Assembly (NCBI GenBank): GCA_934278995.1
Contig: CAKQWM010000003.1
Location: 124,001 to 188,000 of the forward strand
Direction: 5' to 3'
Origin: an uncultured Clostridia bacterium
Lineage (GTDB): Bacteria; Bacillota; Clostridia; Christensenellales; Borkfalkiaceae
Length of the DNA: 64,000 nt
Within the stretch, counting starts at the first letter, position 1; each line of letters begins with the position of its first letter. Below, piece by piece: positions 8,862 through 17,855 of this stretch. The position numbers were made by a program, and so were the translations under genes. The notes beneath the pieces were generated by a model. It ran no database searches and was not told the DNA's origin. It saw only the letters and a program-made list of their open reading frames with translations.

Positions 8862-9644
8862 ATGATTTTTGCAAAAATCGGCAAAATTATATCCGATTAT
8901 TATACCTGGATATTAGAGGGCGTAGGTTACACCCTCTTAGTATCGCTAATCGGTACGATAATCGGCTTATTGATAGGTTTATTGATAGGCATATACCGCA
9001 CTATGCCATCGCCTAAAGATAAATTTTTAAAAGTTTTAAAGAAAGTCGGCGACGTAATACTTAACGTATATGTAGAAGTTTTCCGTGGCACACCCATGAT
9101 GGTACAGGCAATGGTTATCTTCTGGGGGTTTGCATTATTAAACAACGGGCAAACTTTAAACGTGGTGTTTTCAGGCTTGCTTATCGTTTCCGTAAACACA
9201 GGTTCCTACATGGCGGAAATAGTAAGAGGCGGTATAATTTCTGTAGATAAAGGTCAGTTTGAAGGCGCGCAAGCCATCGGTATGTCGCATTTACAAACGA
9301 TGACGCACGTAGTGCTTCCTCAGGCGTTAAGAAACATTTTGCCTTCGGTGGCTAACGAATTCGTTATCAATATAAAAGATACTTCGGTTCTTAACGTCAT
9401 AGGGTTTACCGAATTATATTTTCAGGCGAGTTCAATCGTATCGCAAACGTACGAAACTTTTGCAACCTATCTTTTGGTTGCGGCGATATACTTCGTTTTG
9501 ACATTTGCCGTAACGAGAGTTTTAAGGCTTATCGAAAAGAAAATGGACGGCAAGAAGAACTATACCGTGCTTGGTTCTCAAAATATGGACGCCGAGTCTT
9601 TCGTCCGCGAACAAAACATGACGGGAGGTAAAGGTAATGGCTGA
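8862..9644 (+). CDS. Lysine-type ABC transporter, permease
   Basis: A 260-residue HisMQ-family membrane subunit with about five transmembrane segments. The EAA loop that docks the ATPase is visible as GQFEGAQAIGMSHLQTMTHVVLPQALRN, summarised as EGAQAIGMS with VVLPQALRN. The N-terminal YTLLVSLIGTIIGLLIGLL segment and VEVFRGTPMMVQ motif are family hallmarks. The C-terminus carries an unusual hydrophilic tail of about 35 residues after the last membrane segment. It lies 59 nt after the binding-protein gene, and its end overlaps the ATPase gene by 8 nt, so the subunits are translationally coupled. Confidence 0.93.
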   Translation: MIFAKIGKIISDYYTWILEGVGYTLLVSLIGTIIGLLIGLLIGIYRTMPSPKDKFLKVLKKVGDVILNVYVEVFRGTPMMVQAMVIFWGFALLNNGQTLNVVFSGLLIVSVNTGSYMAEIVRGGIISVDKGQFEGAQAIGMSHLQTMTHVVLPQALRNILPSVANEFVINIKDTSVLNVIGFTELYFQASSIVSQTYETFATYLLVAAIYFVLTFAVTRVLRLIEKKMDGKKNYTVLGSQNMDAESFVREQNMTGGKGNG

Positions 9645-10368
9645 AACAATTATTGAAATAAAACATTTGCAAAAAACTTTCGGCGAAAACGTCGTATTAA
9701 AAGACGTAAACTTTACCGTAAACCGCGGCGACGTAACTTGTATAATCGGCTCGTCGGGAAGCGGTAAAAGTACGCTGCTTAGGTGTATCAATTTGTTTGA
9801 AACACCGACTTCGGGCGAAATACTTTTTGACGGTGAAAACGTAGTAAACGCCAAAAAACCAAATGAATTCCGCCAAAAAGTCGGCATGGTTTTTCAATCT
9901 TTCAACCTGTTCAATAACATGAACGTTTTAAAAAATTGTTCGATAGGTCCGCTCAAAGTATTAGGCGTTTCAAAAACGGAGGCGGAAAACAGAGCCATGA
10001 AATATCTTAAAATGGTAGGTATGGATTCTTACGTGAACGCCCGCCCCGCCCAACTTTCGGGCGGTCAGAAGCAAAGAGTTGCCATCGCCCGCGCGCTTGC
10101 AATGGAACCCGAAGCGTTGCTATTCGACGAGCCGACTTCGGCGCTCGATCCGGAAATGGTCGGCGAAGTTTTATCCGTTATGACAACCCTTGCCAAAAAC
10201 GGGCTTACCATGGTAGTTGTTACCCACGAAATGAGTTTTGCGAGAGATATCGCTAATAAGGTGGTTTTTATGGACGACGGCGTCATAGAAGAAGAAGGTT
10301 CCCCCGAACAAATTTTTAACCACCCCCAAAAATCGAGAACACGAGAATTTTTATCGAGATTTTTATAA
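9637..10368 (+). CDS. Lysine-type ABC transporter, ATPase
   Basis: A 243-residue amino-acid ABC ATPase that powers uptake from the cytoplasmic face. Walker A GSSGSGKST, the Q-loop in MVFQSFNLF, the signature LSGGQKQRVAIARALA, Walker B ALLFDEPTSALD and the switch His in VVTHE are all intact. It overlaps the permease gene by 8 nt. The high similarity to GlnQ/HisP-type ATPases does not separate lysine from glutamine importers; the riboswitch does. It is the last gene of the operon, which ends at a strong hairpin before the convergent CRISPR array. Confidence 0.95.
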   Translation: MAETIIEIKHLQKTFGENVVLKDVNFTVNRGDVTCIIGSSGSGKSTLLRCINLFETPTSGEILFDGENVVNAKKPNEFRQKVGMVFQSFNLFNNMNVLKNCSIGPLKVLGVSKTEAENRAMKYLKMVGMDSYVNARPAQLSGGQKQRVAIARALAMEPEALLFDEPTSALDPEMVGEVLSVMTTLAKNGLTMVVVTHEMSFARDIANKVVFMDDGVIEEEGSPEQIFNHPQKSRTREFLSRFL

Positions 10369-10432
10369 TATTCCCCTCTTTATCCGCATATATCTCTAAA
10401 TTCGCTTGAAACCTACGTAGTTTACGTATGCT

Positions 10433-10490
10433 AAAAGCCCGTTTCAAATTACCGTCGATATCGACTCGTAATTTAAACCGGGCTTTTTTA
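10433..10490. terminator. Bidirectional terminator between ABC operon and CRISPR array
   Basis: A long imperfect stem (AGCCCGTTTCAAATTAC with GTAATTTAAACCGGGCT) is followed by a T-run on the plus strand and preceded by an A-run. It lies between the convergent transporter operon and the leader-distal end of the array. The loop contains the palindrome GTCGATATCGAC. Confidence 0.75.
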
Positions 10491-10518
10491 TTTTTACGTT
10501 AAAAACTAAACGGGTGCT

Positions 10519-11741
10519 GTTTTGATTACTTACAGAATAACAAGACTCTCAAACCTCAACCGCCACCGTGTAAACGTTTTTGTTGTTTTGATTACTTACA
10601 GAATAACAAGACTCTCAAACACGTACAGAACTTAAATCGTTTGTGGGATAGTTTTGATTACTTACAGAATAACAAGACTCTCAAACTATTAAAGACAGTT
10701 CTATGGTGCTTTAAGGGTTTTGATTACTTACAGAATAACAAGACTCTCAAACAATTTCGTGACTATGCTACTCTGTGTGAGAGTTTTGATTACTTACAGA
10801 ATAACAAGACTCTCAAACGCTTGGGTTGCTGTCTTTTCTTATGCTATAGTTTTGATTACTTACAGAATAACAAGACTCTCAAACAAGTTCAAAAATGAGT
10901 TAACAGAGTTAACAGTTTTGATTACTTACAGAATAACAAGACTCTCAAACTGTACTTCACAAAGAGATAAATAAGTAACTGTTTTGATTACTTACAGAAT
11001 AACAAGACTCTCAAACGTATAATCCTTATCAGTACCACAAAAATAGTTTTGATTACTTACAGAATAACAAGACTCTCAAACTTCACGACAAGGACTATTT
11101 AGCGAGCAAAGGTTTTGATTACTTACAGAATAACAAGACTCTCAAACCCGATCAATACGCTGTTATCCGTTTTTCTGGTTTTGATTACTTACAGAATAAC
11201 AAGACTCTCAAACTGTCAAATTGAGTATATAGCGAAAGGTGGTGTTTTGATTACTTACAGAATAACAAGACTCTCAAACTTGTCACGCGTTGAGATTCTT
11301 CGCATGCAAGTTTTGATTACTTACAGAATAACAAGACTCTCAAACAGCAAGTATCCCCGCTTATACACCGCCAAGGTTTTGATTACTTACAGAATAACAA
11401 GACTCTCAAACTAAAAAATCGCCTTAAAAACGTAAGGAAGAGTTTTGATTACTTACAGAATAACAAGACTCTCAAACTACAAGTCAACTTTGTTATCTTT
11501 CTACTAAGTTTTGATTACTTACAGAATAACAAGACTCTCAAACCTTAATATAGTTGTTTACGCCACTTGCTAAGTTTTGATTACTTACAGAATAACAAGA
11601 CTCTCAAACAAACACCTTAAAGCAGTCGTGCCCGAAATAGTTTTGATTACTTACAGAATAACAAGACTCTCAAACTTTGTCCGCTGTTTTCAGAAATATC
11701 TATTCGTTTTGATTACTTACAGAATAACAAGACTCTCAAAC
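10519..11741 (-). CRISPR. Type II-A CRISPR array, 19 repeats and 18 spacers
   Basis: Nineteen 36-bp repeats start at 10519 and recur every 66 bp. All appear identical, including the leader-distal one. Spacers are 30 bp except one of 29 bp at 11017-11045. In crRNA sense (minus strand) each repeat begins GTTTGAGAGTCTTG and ends AATCAAAAC, the form seen in type II-A systems whose repeats start GTTTGAGAG. Orientation is supported by the leader adjoining csn2, by the ATTTGAG leader end, and by the tracrRNA anti-repeat. The newest spacer should be 11676-11705. No spacer match inside the window was noticed by eye. Confidence 0.98.
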
Positions 11742-11838
11742 CTCAAATTAAATCAGGTGTGAAAGTCACGCACCGACAATGCGATTACGCTGTAAGTTTT
11801 ACTAATTGTATTTTAGCACGTTTAATTGTAATTTACAA
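11742..11838 (-). promoter_or_regulatory. CRISPR leader and array promoter
   Basis: The 80-bp leader ends in ATTTGAG directly against the first repeat, the known leader-anchoring sequence used by type II-A Cas1-Cas2-Csn2 for polarised spacer insertion. A promoter TTGTAA (11833-11838), 17-nt spacer and TAAAAT (11810-11815) overlaps the csn2 3' end and would start the pre-crRNA near 11803. Confidence 0.7.
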
Positions 11839-12514
11839 GTATTTCACATAAATCTTCTGTAATAACGACGGCTTTTTCTTCGGGCAGCAAATTTCTGATT
11901 ATACTACTTTCAATAAGCAGTAATCCGACTTTCTCGTTTTTGCAATGACTATAGAGATTTAAAAGTTTTTCATCGGACAAAACGCTTTTCAAATTAACGA
12001 AAACAAAAAACTCGCATTTTTTTAATTCAATCAATGCGTTTATAAAACATATAATTTTCTCAAGCAAAGTATCGTAAGCACTTTCGATTTTCAAACCGCA
12101 CACTTTCATGATTTCAGCGGGCTGAGGTTCGTTATACGATAATTTAAAGGGAACGTTAAACGATATTTCTTCTAAATACTTTATCATAGAAGAAACAACC
12201 TCGTTATATTGCGGTAACGCGTCGCCTAACGATTCTTTTTCCAGCACTTTATACAGTAACGATATAATTTTTTTATCGTTATAATCTAAATGAAAAGGAT
12301 TACATATCATAATTCCGTTTTTTTCCGCAGAAACGACCTCATCTTTCAGTTTAAAAACAAAATTGCCGTCCTCTCCGTCAAATTGATTATATAATTCACT
12401 TACTATATTATAAAATTCATCTGCGTTTTCGACAACGAGTATTTGAACGGCTTCGTCTGATAACACAAGATCAGTTTCGATATGCACGTGCGATACGGTT
12501 ATTTCGCTTTTCAT
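11822..12514 (-). CDS. csn2: CRISPR-associated protein Csn2 (type II-A)
   Basis: The 230-residue product sits in the csn2 slot after cas2 and before the array, and its length fits the short Csn2 group (about 220-230 residues) of streptococcal-like II-A systems. In that family Csn2 forms a ring-shaped, calcium-stabilised tetramer that slides on DNA ends and is needed for spacer acquisition with Cas1, Cas2 and Cas9. Sequence signatures are weak in this family. The call rests on position, size and motifs such as the C-terminal FVFVNLKSVLSDEKL and GLLLIESS strands. Its ATG overlaps the cas2 stop codon (ATGA-type coupling). The -35 of the array promoter lies within its last codons. Confidence 0.88.
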   Translation of the reverse strand: MKSEITVSHVHIETDLVLSDEAVQILVVENADEFYNIVSELYNQFDGEDGNFVFKLKDEVVSAEKNGIMICNPFHLDYNDKKIISLLYKVLEKESLGDALPQYNEVVSSMIKYLEEISFNVPFKLSYNEPQPAEIMKVCGLKIESAYDTLLEKIICFINALIELKKCEFFVFVNLKSVLSDEKLLNLYSHCKNEKVGLLLIESSIIRNLLPEEKAVVITEDLCEILVNYN

Positions 12515-12831
12515 AATTCTATCAGCCTCTCCATTGAATCAATTACAGAAGTTTGTTCTTTCCCTACAAGATATTCTATTTTTGAAAATTGATTTTCGGT
12601 TATTTCCAATAACTCGACAATACCCGCTTTCGGTAAATTATTATAAATGCGTTGTTTTACGGATAAACTCGTTACGTTATTGATAATCAATTTGGTATAT
12701 ACCGATTTCTGCATCATAATAAACCCGTTTTTAAGTAAAAACTTATGAAACCGAGTATATTCGCGCCTATCTTTATCGGTGAGCATAGGCAAATCAAAAA
12801 AAACCATTAATCTCATAAACTTGTTATTCAT
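12511..12831 (-). CDS. cas2: CRISPR-associated endonuclease Cas2
   Basis: A 106-residue Cas2 with the ferredoxin-like fold signature MRLMVFFDLPMLT (conserved Asp13) and the RFHKFLLKNGFIMMQKSVY block typical of type II Cas2 proteins. It bridges two Cas1 dimers in the spacer-integration complex. The frame overlaps the cas1 end by 8 nt and the csn2 start by 4 nt, so the three adaptation genes are translationally coupled. An internal ATG five codons downstream (MRLMVFF) is an equally plausible start because no Shine-Dalgarno decides between them. Confidence 0.95.
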   Translation of the reverse strand: MNNKFMRLMVFFDLPMLTDKDRREYTRFHKFLLKNGFIMMQKSVYTKLIINNVTSLSVKQRIYNNLPKAGIVELLEITENQFSKIEYLVGKEQTSVIDSMERLIEL

Positions 12832-13699
12832 CTATCGTGATTTTTTCAGGAAATATAATTAGTGAAGGATCGTCCTTATTAAGCGCAGAAAATACGCTTC
12901 TGCAATACAAACGAATTGCAATATCGAGCGTTGTGCTTTTTCCGGACATGACTGTTTTTAAATTTAAAATGTTCGCCATTTTTCGCTTAAACTCTTTATC
13001 GCTTTCTTTTATAGATAATGCAACTTTATCAACCGCTACACGGAAAGGCTCCATTAAGTCGCAGGATAAATTAAACTGATTAAACTCGTTATCGTGCCAT
13101 ATCCCGAGTTGAGTAAAATAACCGTTTGCTATAACCTCCCTGTTTACGCAAGATAAAAGTACCGCATAACCGTAATTTAAGCACCCGTTAATAAAACCGC
13201 CGTCCTGGCGTGATTTTCCGCCGAGAATACAATTAAAATATACTTTTGCGGCGTGTCCTTCCCTATTTGTTACATCGTTATTCTGCACTTCAAAAACATA
13301 ATCAAACAGCATTGCCGCTTGTTCAAAACAGCCTTTTTCTTTCAAGTGACAGGCTTGTTCGCTAATCTTAATTTTTATAATCTCTTTCCAGACGGACGAC
13401 TTTGTTTTTCTCTTCCAGGAAAGTTGTTCCTTGTATCTTTTTGAAGTATTGTGCGCGCCGTAGTAAGGTAGAAGTTCCGATGACGGATTACATTTTTCGT
13501 CGCAAAAAACGACTTTAACGTTATTTTTAATAAGTTCGTTTATAAGGGAAGCCGTTAACGATACCGCCGTACTTTGTATAATCAAAGTATTTATTTCGCC
13601 GATATATACTTTTTTCTCTTCCTCTCCCCTTATAATCAAACTGTTTAGCCGAAACTCGAGTTTGGCTCTGCTTTTTATAATTACGGTACGAAAACCCAT
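12824..13699 (-). CDS. cas1: CRISPR-associated integrase Cas1 (type II)
   Basis: A 291-residue type II Cas1, recognised by the opening GFRTVIIKSRAKLEFRLNSL. Catalytic metal ligands are in place: Glu147 (NREGHAAKVYF), His202 (GIWHDNEF) and Glu217 in DLMEPFR. The protein catalyses insertion of new spacers at the leader end of the array together with Cas2. The start is 2 nt from the cas9 stop codon, so the operon order cas9-cas1-cas2-csn2 is tight. Length and motifs show no sign of decay, so adaptation should be functional. Confidence 0.97.
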   Translation of the reverse strand: MGFRTVIIKSRAKLEFRLNSLIIRGEEEKKVYIGEINTLIIQSTAVSLTASLINELIKNNVKVVFCDEKCNPSSELLPYYGAHNTSKRYKEQLSWKRKTKSSVWKEIIKIKISEQACHLKEKGCFEQAAMLFDYVFEVQNNDVTNREGHAAKVYFNCILGGKSRQDGGFINGCLNYGYAVLLSCVNREVIANGYFTQLGIWHDNEFNQFNLSCDLMEPFRVAVDKVALSIKESDKEFKRKMANILNLKTVMSGKSTTLDIAIRLYCRSVFSALNKDDPSLIIFPEKITIDE

Positions 13700-13701
13700 A
13701 T

Positions 13702-16700
13702 TTAAATGCTTTTAGTATGCGTAGTCAATCCGCAAGGTGATTGATTTATTATTTCAAATTTAACATCAGTTATATTCTTTGAAATTAACAATTTTCCGCA
13801 GCTTGAGCCATCATCTAATAATGTTAGATTCGCCGTAGTTGAATTACACTTCATAAATTGAACAAGTTGCAACAGTACCTGTGCCTGTTTAAATACAGAC
13901 AGTTTTTCAAACAAATCTGTCTTTGCAATCAATTTATCCTTAAAAGAATTTATCGGCATTAGTCTAATCTTTTCTTTTCCGTCCGCCGTAATTACGCTAT
14001 TCAATTTACTCAATTTATCGATTATCCGACCATATAACTCTACGTTTTGCAGTCTGTCGATTTTTGCTTTAACTTCTCCGAAACGGTTTGTTGACATCAT
14101 AAACAATTCGCCCTTCGTTTCTTCTTCGGATATTTTTCTGTTACGTTCTTGTTCGATTAACTTTAAACAATTATTAACGTAAGAATCGACGGTTTCATCC
14201 GTGTACCATTGTTGCGCGTTATGTAAAAGAACTTGATTACCGGTCATACCTGCAATCCAAACCATATACCCGTTGACGCTAACTAACGATTTGACTTTAA
14301 TTTTATCAACAATTATTTCGGGTTCAATCAAGCCGCAATCAGTAAAATATTCAAGTAATTTTTGCCTGTCGCCTTTACAATTATAATCGACTAATACGGG
14401 GACTGCTTCTATCGTTTTGATAAATGTACCCTTCTTGTCTTTTGATTGTAATATTATAAAATAAGCCGTGTTTAAACTTTTATACCCACCGTATTTTTCG
14501 GTTTGGTTATAGGGAAACTTGTTTTTTCTCGGCGCGGAAACGCCTTTGTCTTCTTTTTTAAATACAGTCTCATTATAAAATCCGCCTTTATTCGTAAAAG
14601 AATAGCGCGTAACCTGCATACTCGGTTTAACTAAAACACTCTTTATTCTTTGTATGTCGGCTGAGCCGTTCCATGCGTTTTTTATCGGTTGCGAATACAA
14701 ATTTTTTAAATTGTATTCTCTCCATGCGCCGTCTTTGTTCCGATAAAAATAATCGTAAGCGTTCGTAAATTTAGTATCGTAAACGTTACCTATGACAATA
14801 TTCAGATATGCGTCGCGGGCGTGGTGCAAATCATTTGTTTCTCTGCATTTTACAATATCGTATCTTTGCTTAAAATCAATAACGTTGGACGCTTTGCTGT
14901 AAACGATTTTCGTTCCGCTGTTAGCGTATTTACGGGCTAAAAGTTCGGCGACAACTTTTGCCGTTTGATTAGTGACAACAAGCTGACGATTAACAAACTC
15001 CTTAAAGTCTGTTTCGTTAAGAGGTTCGGTTCTTGTTAGCAAAGCATATTTAATATCGCTCATAAGTCCTTTGGTATTAAGCATCTTCCAAAACGCTTGT
15101 TGGTTTGTAAAACCAACGGGTAAAGGATAAATATCGGTTTTTTCTTTGTTTTTTTGACGCAAAACCAAAACTTTGTTATCGAGACTGTCGTTTTTGGTTA
15201 TTGAGCGAGGCATTATGTGATCCACGTCGTACAAATCAGTCGATAATTCGGTTAAATCTATACGCTTACCGGTATAAGCGCATCTTCCGAGTTGAGCAAA
15301 ATAGAGATAAAGCCTCTCCTGCCTTAACTGGGAATCTGTTTTGCGATTCAATTCGTCATTCAGTTCGTCGATTTCCTGACAATCTTTTTTCAAACCTTTA
15401 TATAAATTCAAAAGTTGATTTTTTCTTGAAACGGTACGCTGTTTATCTTTATCTGCTTTTCTCGTAACTTCAACGAATATTTTATCCGGAGTTCTTCCTA
15501 CGGCGTTAACGTATTCATCGCACATAATCAACGCTTGCCAAATGCCTCGTCTTACCATGGGCGAAACATATAAATCTTCTATATCACGGTATGTCACAAC
15601 GTCCGAATACTCGCCGTTTTCAAGTTCAATTGAATTTTTAAATTTATACTCGTCGGAATGGTATAACTCGTTGAAATTACTGTTGGTATTATAAAGTCTT
15701 TCCAGAATGCTGTACGCAGTTTTCGTAACAGGGTTAATTCCGCCTGAAACGCTTAGCAACAATTCTTTTGATAATCTTCCGAACTCTTTAAAGGACGTAA
15801 TCCCTTTTAATAATTTGACGTTTTCAATAACTACAGGAATATCGGAATACTCTTCCTTAATTGCGTCTTCCACAAGTTTTTTTTCAGTAAACAACGTGTG
15901 CCACAAAATGATATTTTCGCAAATTTCAGGCTTAATATCAACTAAATTACCGAGTATTTTTTTAAGTGTAATATATGAACTCATACTCGCATTTAACTCT
16001 CCGTCAAAACCGCCGATAATAAGTTCGTCTGCCTTTTGTTTTGTTAATTTAGCGGTACTTGCAAGATAGTCTTTTATCATTTTTTTAGTTACTTTTTTCT
16101 TTTTTAAAAATAACTCGTTGAATAATTCTTGTTTAAGTCCGATCGAAATAGGTATTTCGTTGAGTTTCAATTTGTTAAGTTGATTTAACACGTTATACGC
16201 CTGATAATACATCGAACATTTAGGCAAAACATCTTTTCCGTGTAAATATGTACACTTATTCGTCATACGCTTTATAAATTTTTCATTGCTTGCCTTCATA
16301 TCGACCATTTCACTAAAATTCCAGGGTCTTATGGCGCCTTTTTTACGAACAATCCAACTATTACCGCCATTTTCGTGATAATTGTTAAGCGGACCTACAT
16401 AGTAAGGTATTTTGAATAAGAAAATACTCTTTATCTTTTGCGCCGGTGAAAAACCGTCAATATCCTTCTCTTCAAAATTCGGAAAATGCGAACACAAAAC
16501 TTTCAGTATCGAACCTAATTCGCTACCGTTGATTTGGTGCGGAAACAAGCCATTGTCGGAATTTAAAATTTTAGGTAAAAAATTATCTTCGGTTATTTGT
16601 TCTCTGATATAATTTGCCAAGGTCGGATCGGTAAAATTACTTTCGTTTTCCTGAATTACTTTTTCGATAAACTTGTAAAAATCTGCTTTATTTTTGCATT

Positions 16701-17802
16701 TTTTAACATTCTTTCTTTCGCCTTTCGTTATCGTGTATCCTATATAATTTACATAATTACTCTCTTCGTTAGTGCTTCGCAAGACTTTATAATAAGCGCC
16801 TTTCGCGCATTGCGTGCGTAAAAATCGTTTCAATAATTCCAAATCTTTTTTATGTTTGTCGTACAATTTGATCATTGCGGAAGATATATTTTTATTTCCG
16901 TACAGTATTTTTTCAAAAGTTAAATAATTATAAATTGCGCGAGATATTTCAAGTAAACGGAAATTATCGTCGAATAACTCGGCTTTTGCTTCGAATTCTT
17001 CGTCTTTGCTCTCTCTGAAGTTTAGTTTTTCGCCTTTATATTTATCGGCGTATTCATTACCGAATAAAACCGATGCTTTTGCGTTACCACCCAAGAATAG
17101 CGTTAAAAACTCTTTGACTTGAGAATCGTTTGTTCCGAATAATTCTGCTGATTCTCGTTTTTTATCGTTCAAGCCCTTATTTTCTAATGCTAATTTTTTA
17201 AATTCAACCGCTTTATCTTCCGGTAACGTTATATAATTATCCGGAAACAAATCTACAAAAGTCTCGTTAAACTCTCTGAAAAGTTGTTTAATATCTCCTA
17301 TGTCACGGATACTTTCGCCTTCGAACAAAAAATGTCCGCGATATTTAATTATGTGGTGTAGCGCCAAATAATACAGCCTTAAATCCTGACAATCGAGATT
17401 GTCTTCGATTATTGCCTCACGTAAATGAAAAATCGTCGGATACTTCGCGTAAAAATCTTTATCGGTAAAATTATCGTCCGAAAATAGAGAATAGGGTGAT
17501 TTCAAAGAATAATCTTTATCGCCAAAATTAAATCCGCTGTTATTAAGACGTATAAAAAATAATTCATCGGTCATAAACCGAGCAAAAATCTCTTGCAATA
17601 AATCAATGCGCTGAGATCGCCGCGCTAATCTGCGCCTTGCCGCACGCTGCGTTCTGCGTTCCTCGGCAGATTTTGCTTCATCAAAAAGACGAACCGCCCA
17701 TAAATCTTTGCCTTTTGAACGCAAAAGATTATAATTTTCGTCCGAGCAAGCCATTCCGACGGATTCAGTTCCGATATCCATGCCTAAATAAAATTTTTTC
17801 AT
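13702..17802 (-). CDS. cas9: CRISPR-associated endonuclease Cas9 (type II-A)
   Basis: RNA-guided dual-nuclease effector of 1366 residues, close to the 1368 of S. pyogenes Cas9. RuvC-I has Asp9 in YLGMDIGTESVG, followed by an Arg-rich bridge helix (RRTQRAARRRLARRSQR). RuvC-II has Glu778 (IFVEVTRK). The HNH domain has Asp861-His862 (YDVDHIMPRS) and Asn885, and RuvC-III has His994 and Asp997 (LHHARDAYLN). All catalytic residues are therefore kept. The open frame reaches 17829, but GGAGG lies 6 nt before the ATG at 17800-17802 (MKKFYLGMD), which is preferred. The C-terminal PAM-interacting region cannot be read for specificity. The gene is divergent from the tracrRNA gene and its leader overlaps it. 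Confidence 0.98.
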   Translation of the reverse strand: MKKFYLGMDIGTESVGMACSDENYNLLRSKGKDLWAVRLFDEAKSAEERRTQRAARRRLARRSQRIDLLQEIFARFMTDELFFIRLNNSGFNFGDKDYSLKSPYSLFSDDNFTDKDFYAKYPTIFHLREAIIEDNLDCQDLRLYYLALHHIIKYRGHFLFEGESIRDIGDIKQLFREFNETFVDLFPDNYITLPEDKAVEFKKLALENKGLNDKKRESAELFGTNDSQVKEFLTLFLGGNAKASVLFGNEYADKYKGEKLNFRESKDEEFEAKAELFDDNFRLLEISRAIYNYLTFEKILYGNKNISSAMIKLYDKHKKDLELLKRFLRTQCAKGAYYKVLRSTNEESNYVNYIGYTITKGERKNVKKCKNKADFYKFIEKVIQENESNFTDPTLANYIREQITEDNFLPKILNSDNGLFPHQINGSELGSILKVLCSHFPNFEEKDIDGFSPAQKIKSIFLFKIPYYVGPLNNYHENGGNSWIVRKKGAIRPWNFSEMVDMKASNEKFIKRMTNKCTYLHGKDVLPKCSMYYQAYNVLNQLNKLKLNEIPISIGLKQELFNELFLKKKKVTKKMIKDYLASTAKLTKQKADELIIGGFDGELNASMSSYITLKKILGNLVDIKPEICENIILWHTLFTEKKLVEDAIKEEYSDIPVVIENVKLLKGITSFKEFGRLSKELLLSVSGGINPVTKTAYSILERLYNTNSNFNELYHSDEYKFKNSIELENGEYSDVVTYRDIEDLYVSPMVRRGIWQALIMCDEYVNAVGRTPDKIFVEVTRKADKDKQRTVSRKNQLLNLYKGLKKDCQEIDELNDELNRKTDSQLRQERLYLYFAQLGRCAYTGKRIDLTELSTDLYDVDHIMPRSITKNDSLDNKVLVLRQKNKEKTDIYPLPVGFTNQQAFWKMLNTKGLMSDIKYALLTRTEPLNETDFKEFVNRQLVVTNQTAKVVAELLARKYANSGTKIVYSKASNVIDFKQRYDIVKCRETNDLHHARDAYLNIVIGNVYDTKFTNAYDYFYRNKDGAWREYNLKNLYSQPIKNAWNGSADIQRIKSVLVKPSMQVTRYSFTNKGGFYNETVFKKEDKGVSAPRKNKFPYNQTEKYGGYKSLNTAYFIILQSKDKKGTFIKTIEAVPVLVDYNCKGDRQKLLEYFTDCGLIEPEIIVDKIKVKSLVSVNGYMVWIAGMTGNQVLLHNAQQWYTDETVDSYVNNCLKLIEQERNRKISEEETKGELFMMSTNRFGEVKAKIDRLQNVELYGRIIDKLSKLNSVITADGKEKIRLMPINSFKDKLIAKTDLFEKLSVFKQAQVLLQLVQFMKCNSTTANLTLLDDGSSCGKLLISKNITDVKFEIINQSPCGLTTHTKSI

Positions 17803-17819
17803 TTTTTCCTCCATTTTAG

Positions 17820-17849
17820 TTGACTTCAATGTTTTTTTTGTAGTAAAAT
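17820..17849 (+). promoter_or_regulatory. tracrRNA promoter
   Basis: TTGACT (17820-17825), an 18-nt spacer and TAAAAT (17844-17849) predict a start near 17856. The -35 lies only 18 bp upstream of the cas9 start codon on the other strand, inside the cas9 leader. Confidence 0.65.
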
Positions 17850-17855
17850 ACGGTT

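Noticed and set aside
10641..11762. Plus-strand open frames with repeated SFDYLQNNKTLK or VLITYRITRLSN peptides
   Set aside because: They are translations of the CRISPR repeats (36-bp repeat plus 30-bp spacer gives a 66-bp, in-frame period) and have no ribosome sites. They are not repeat proteins.
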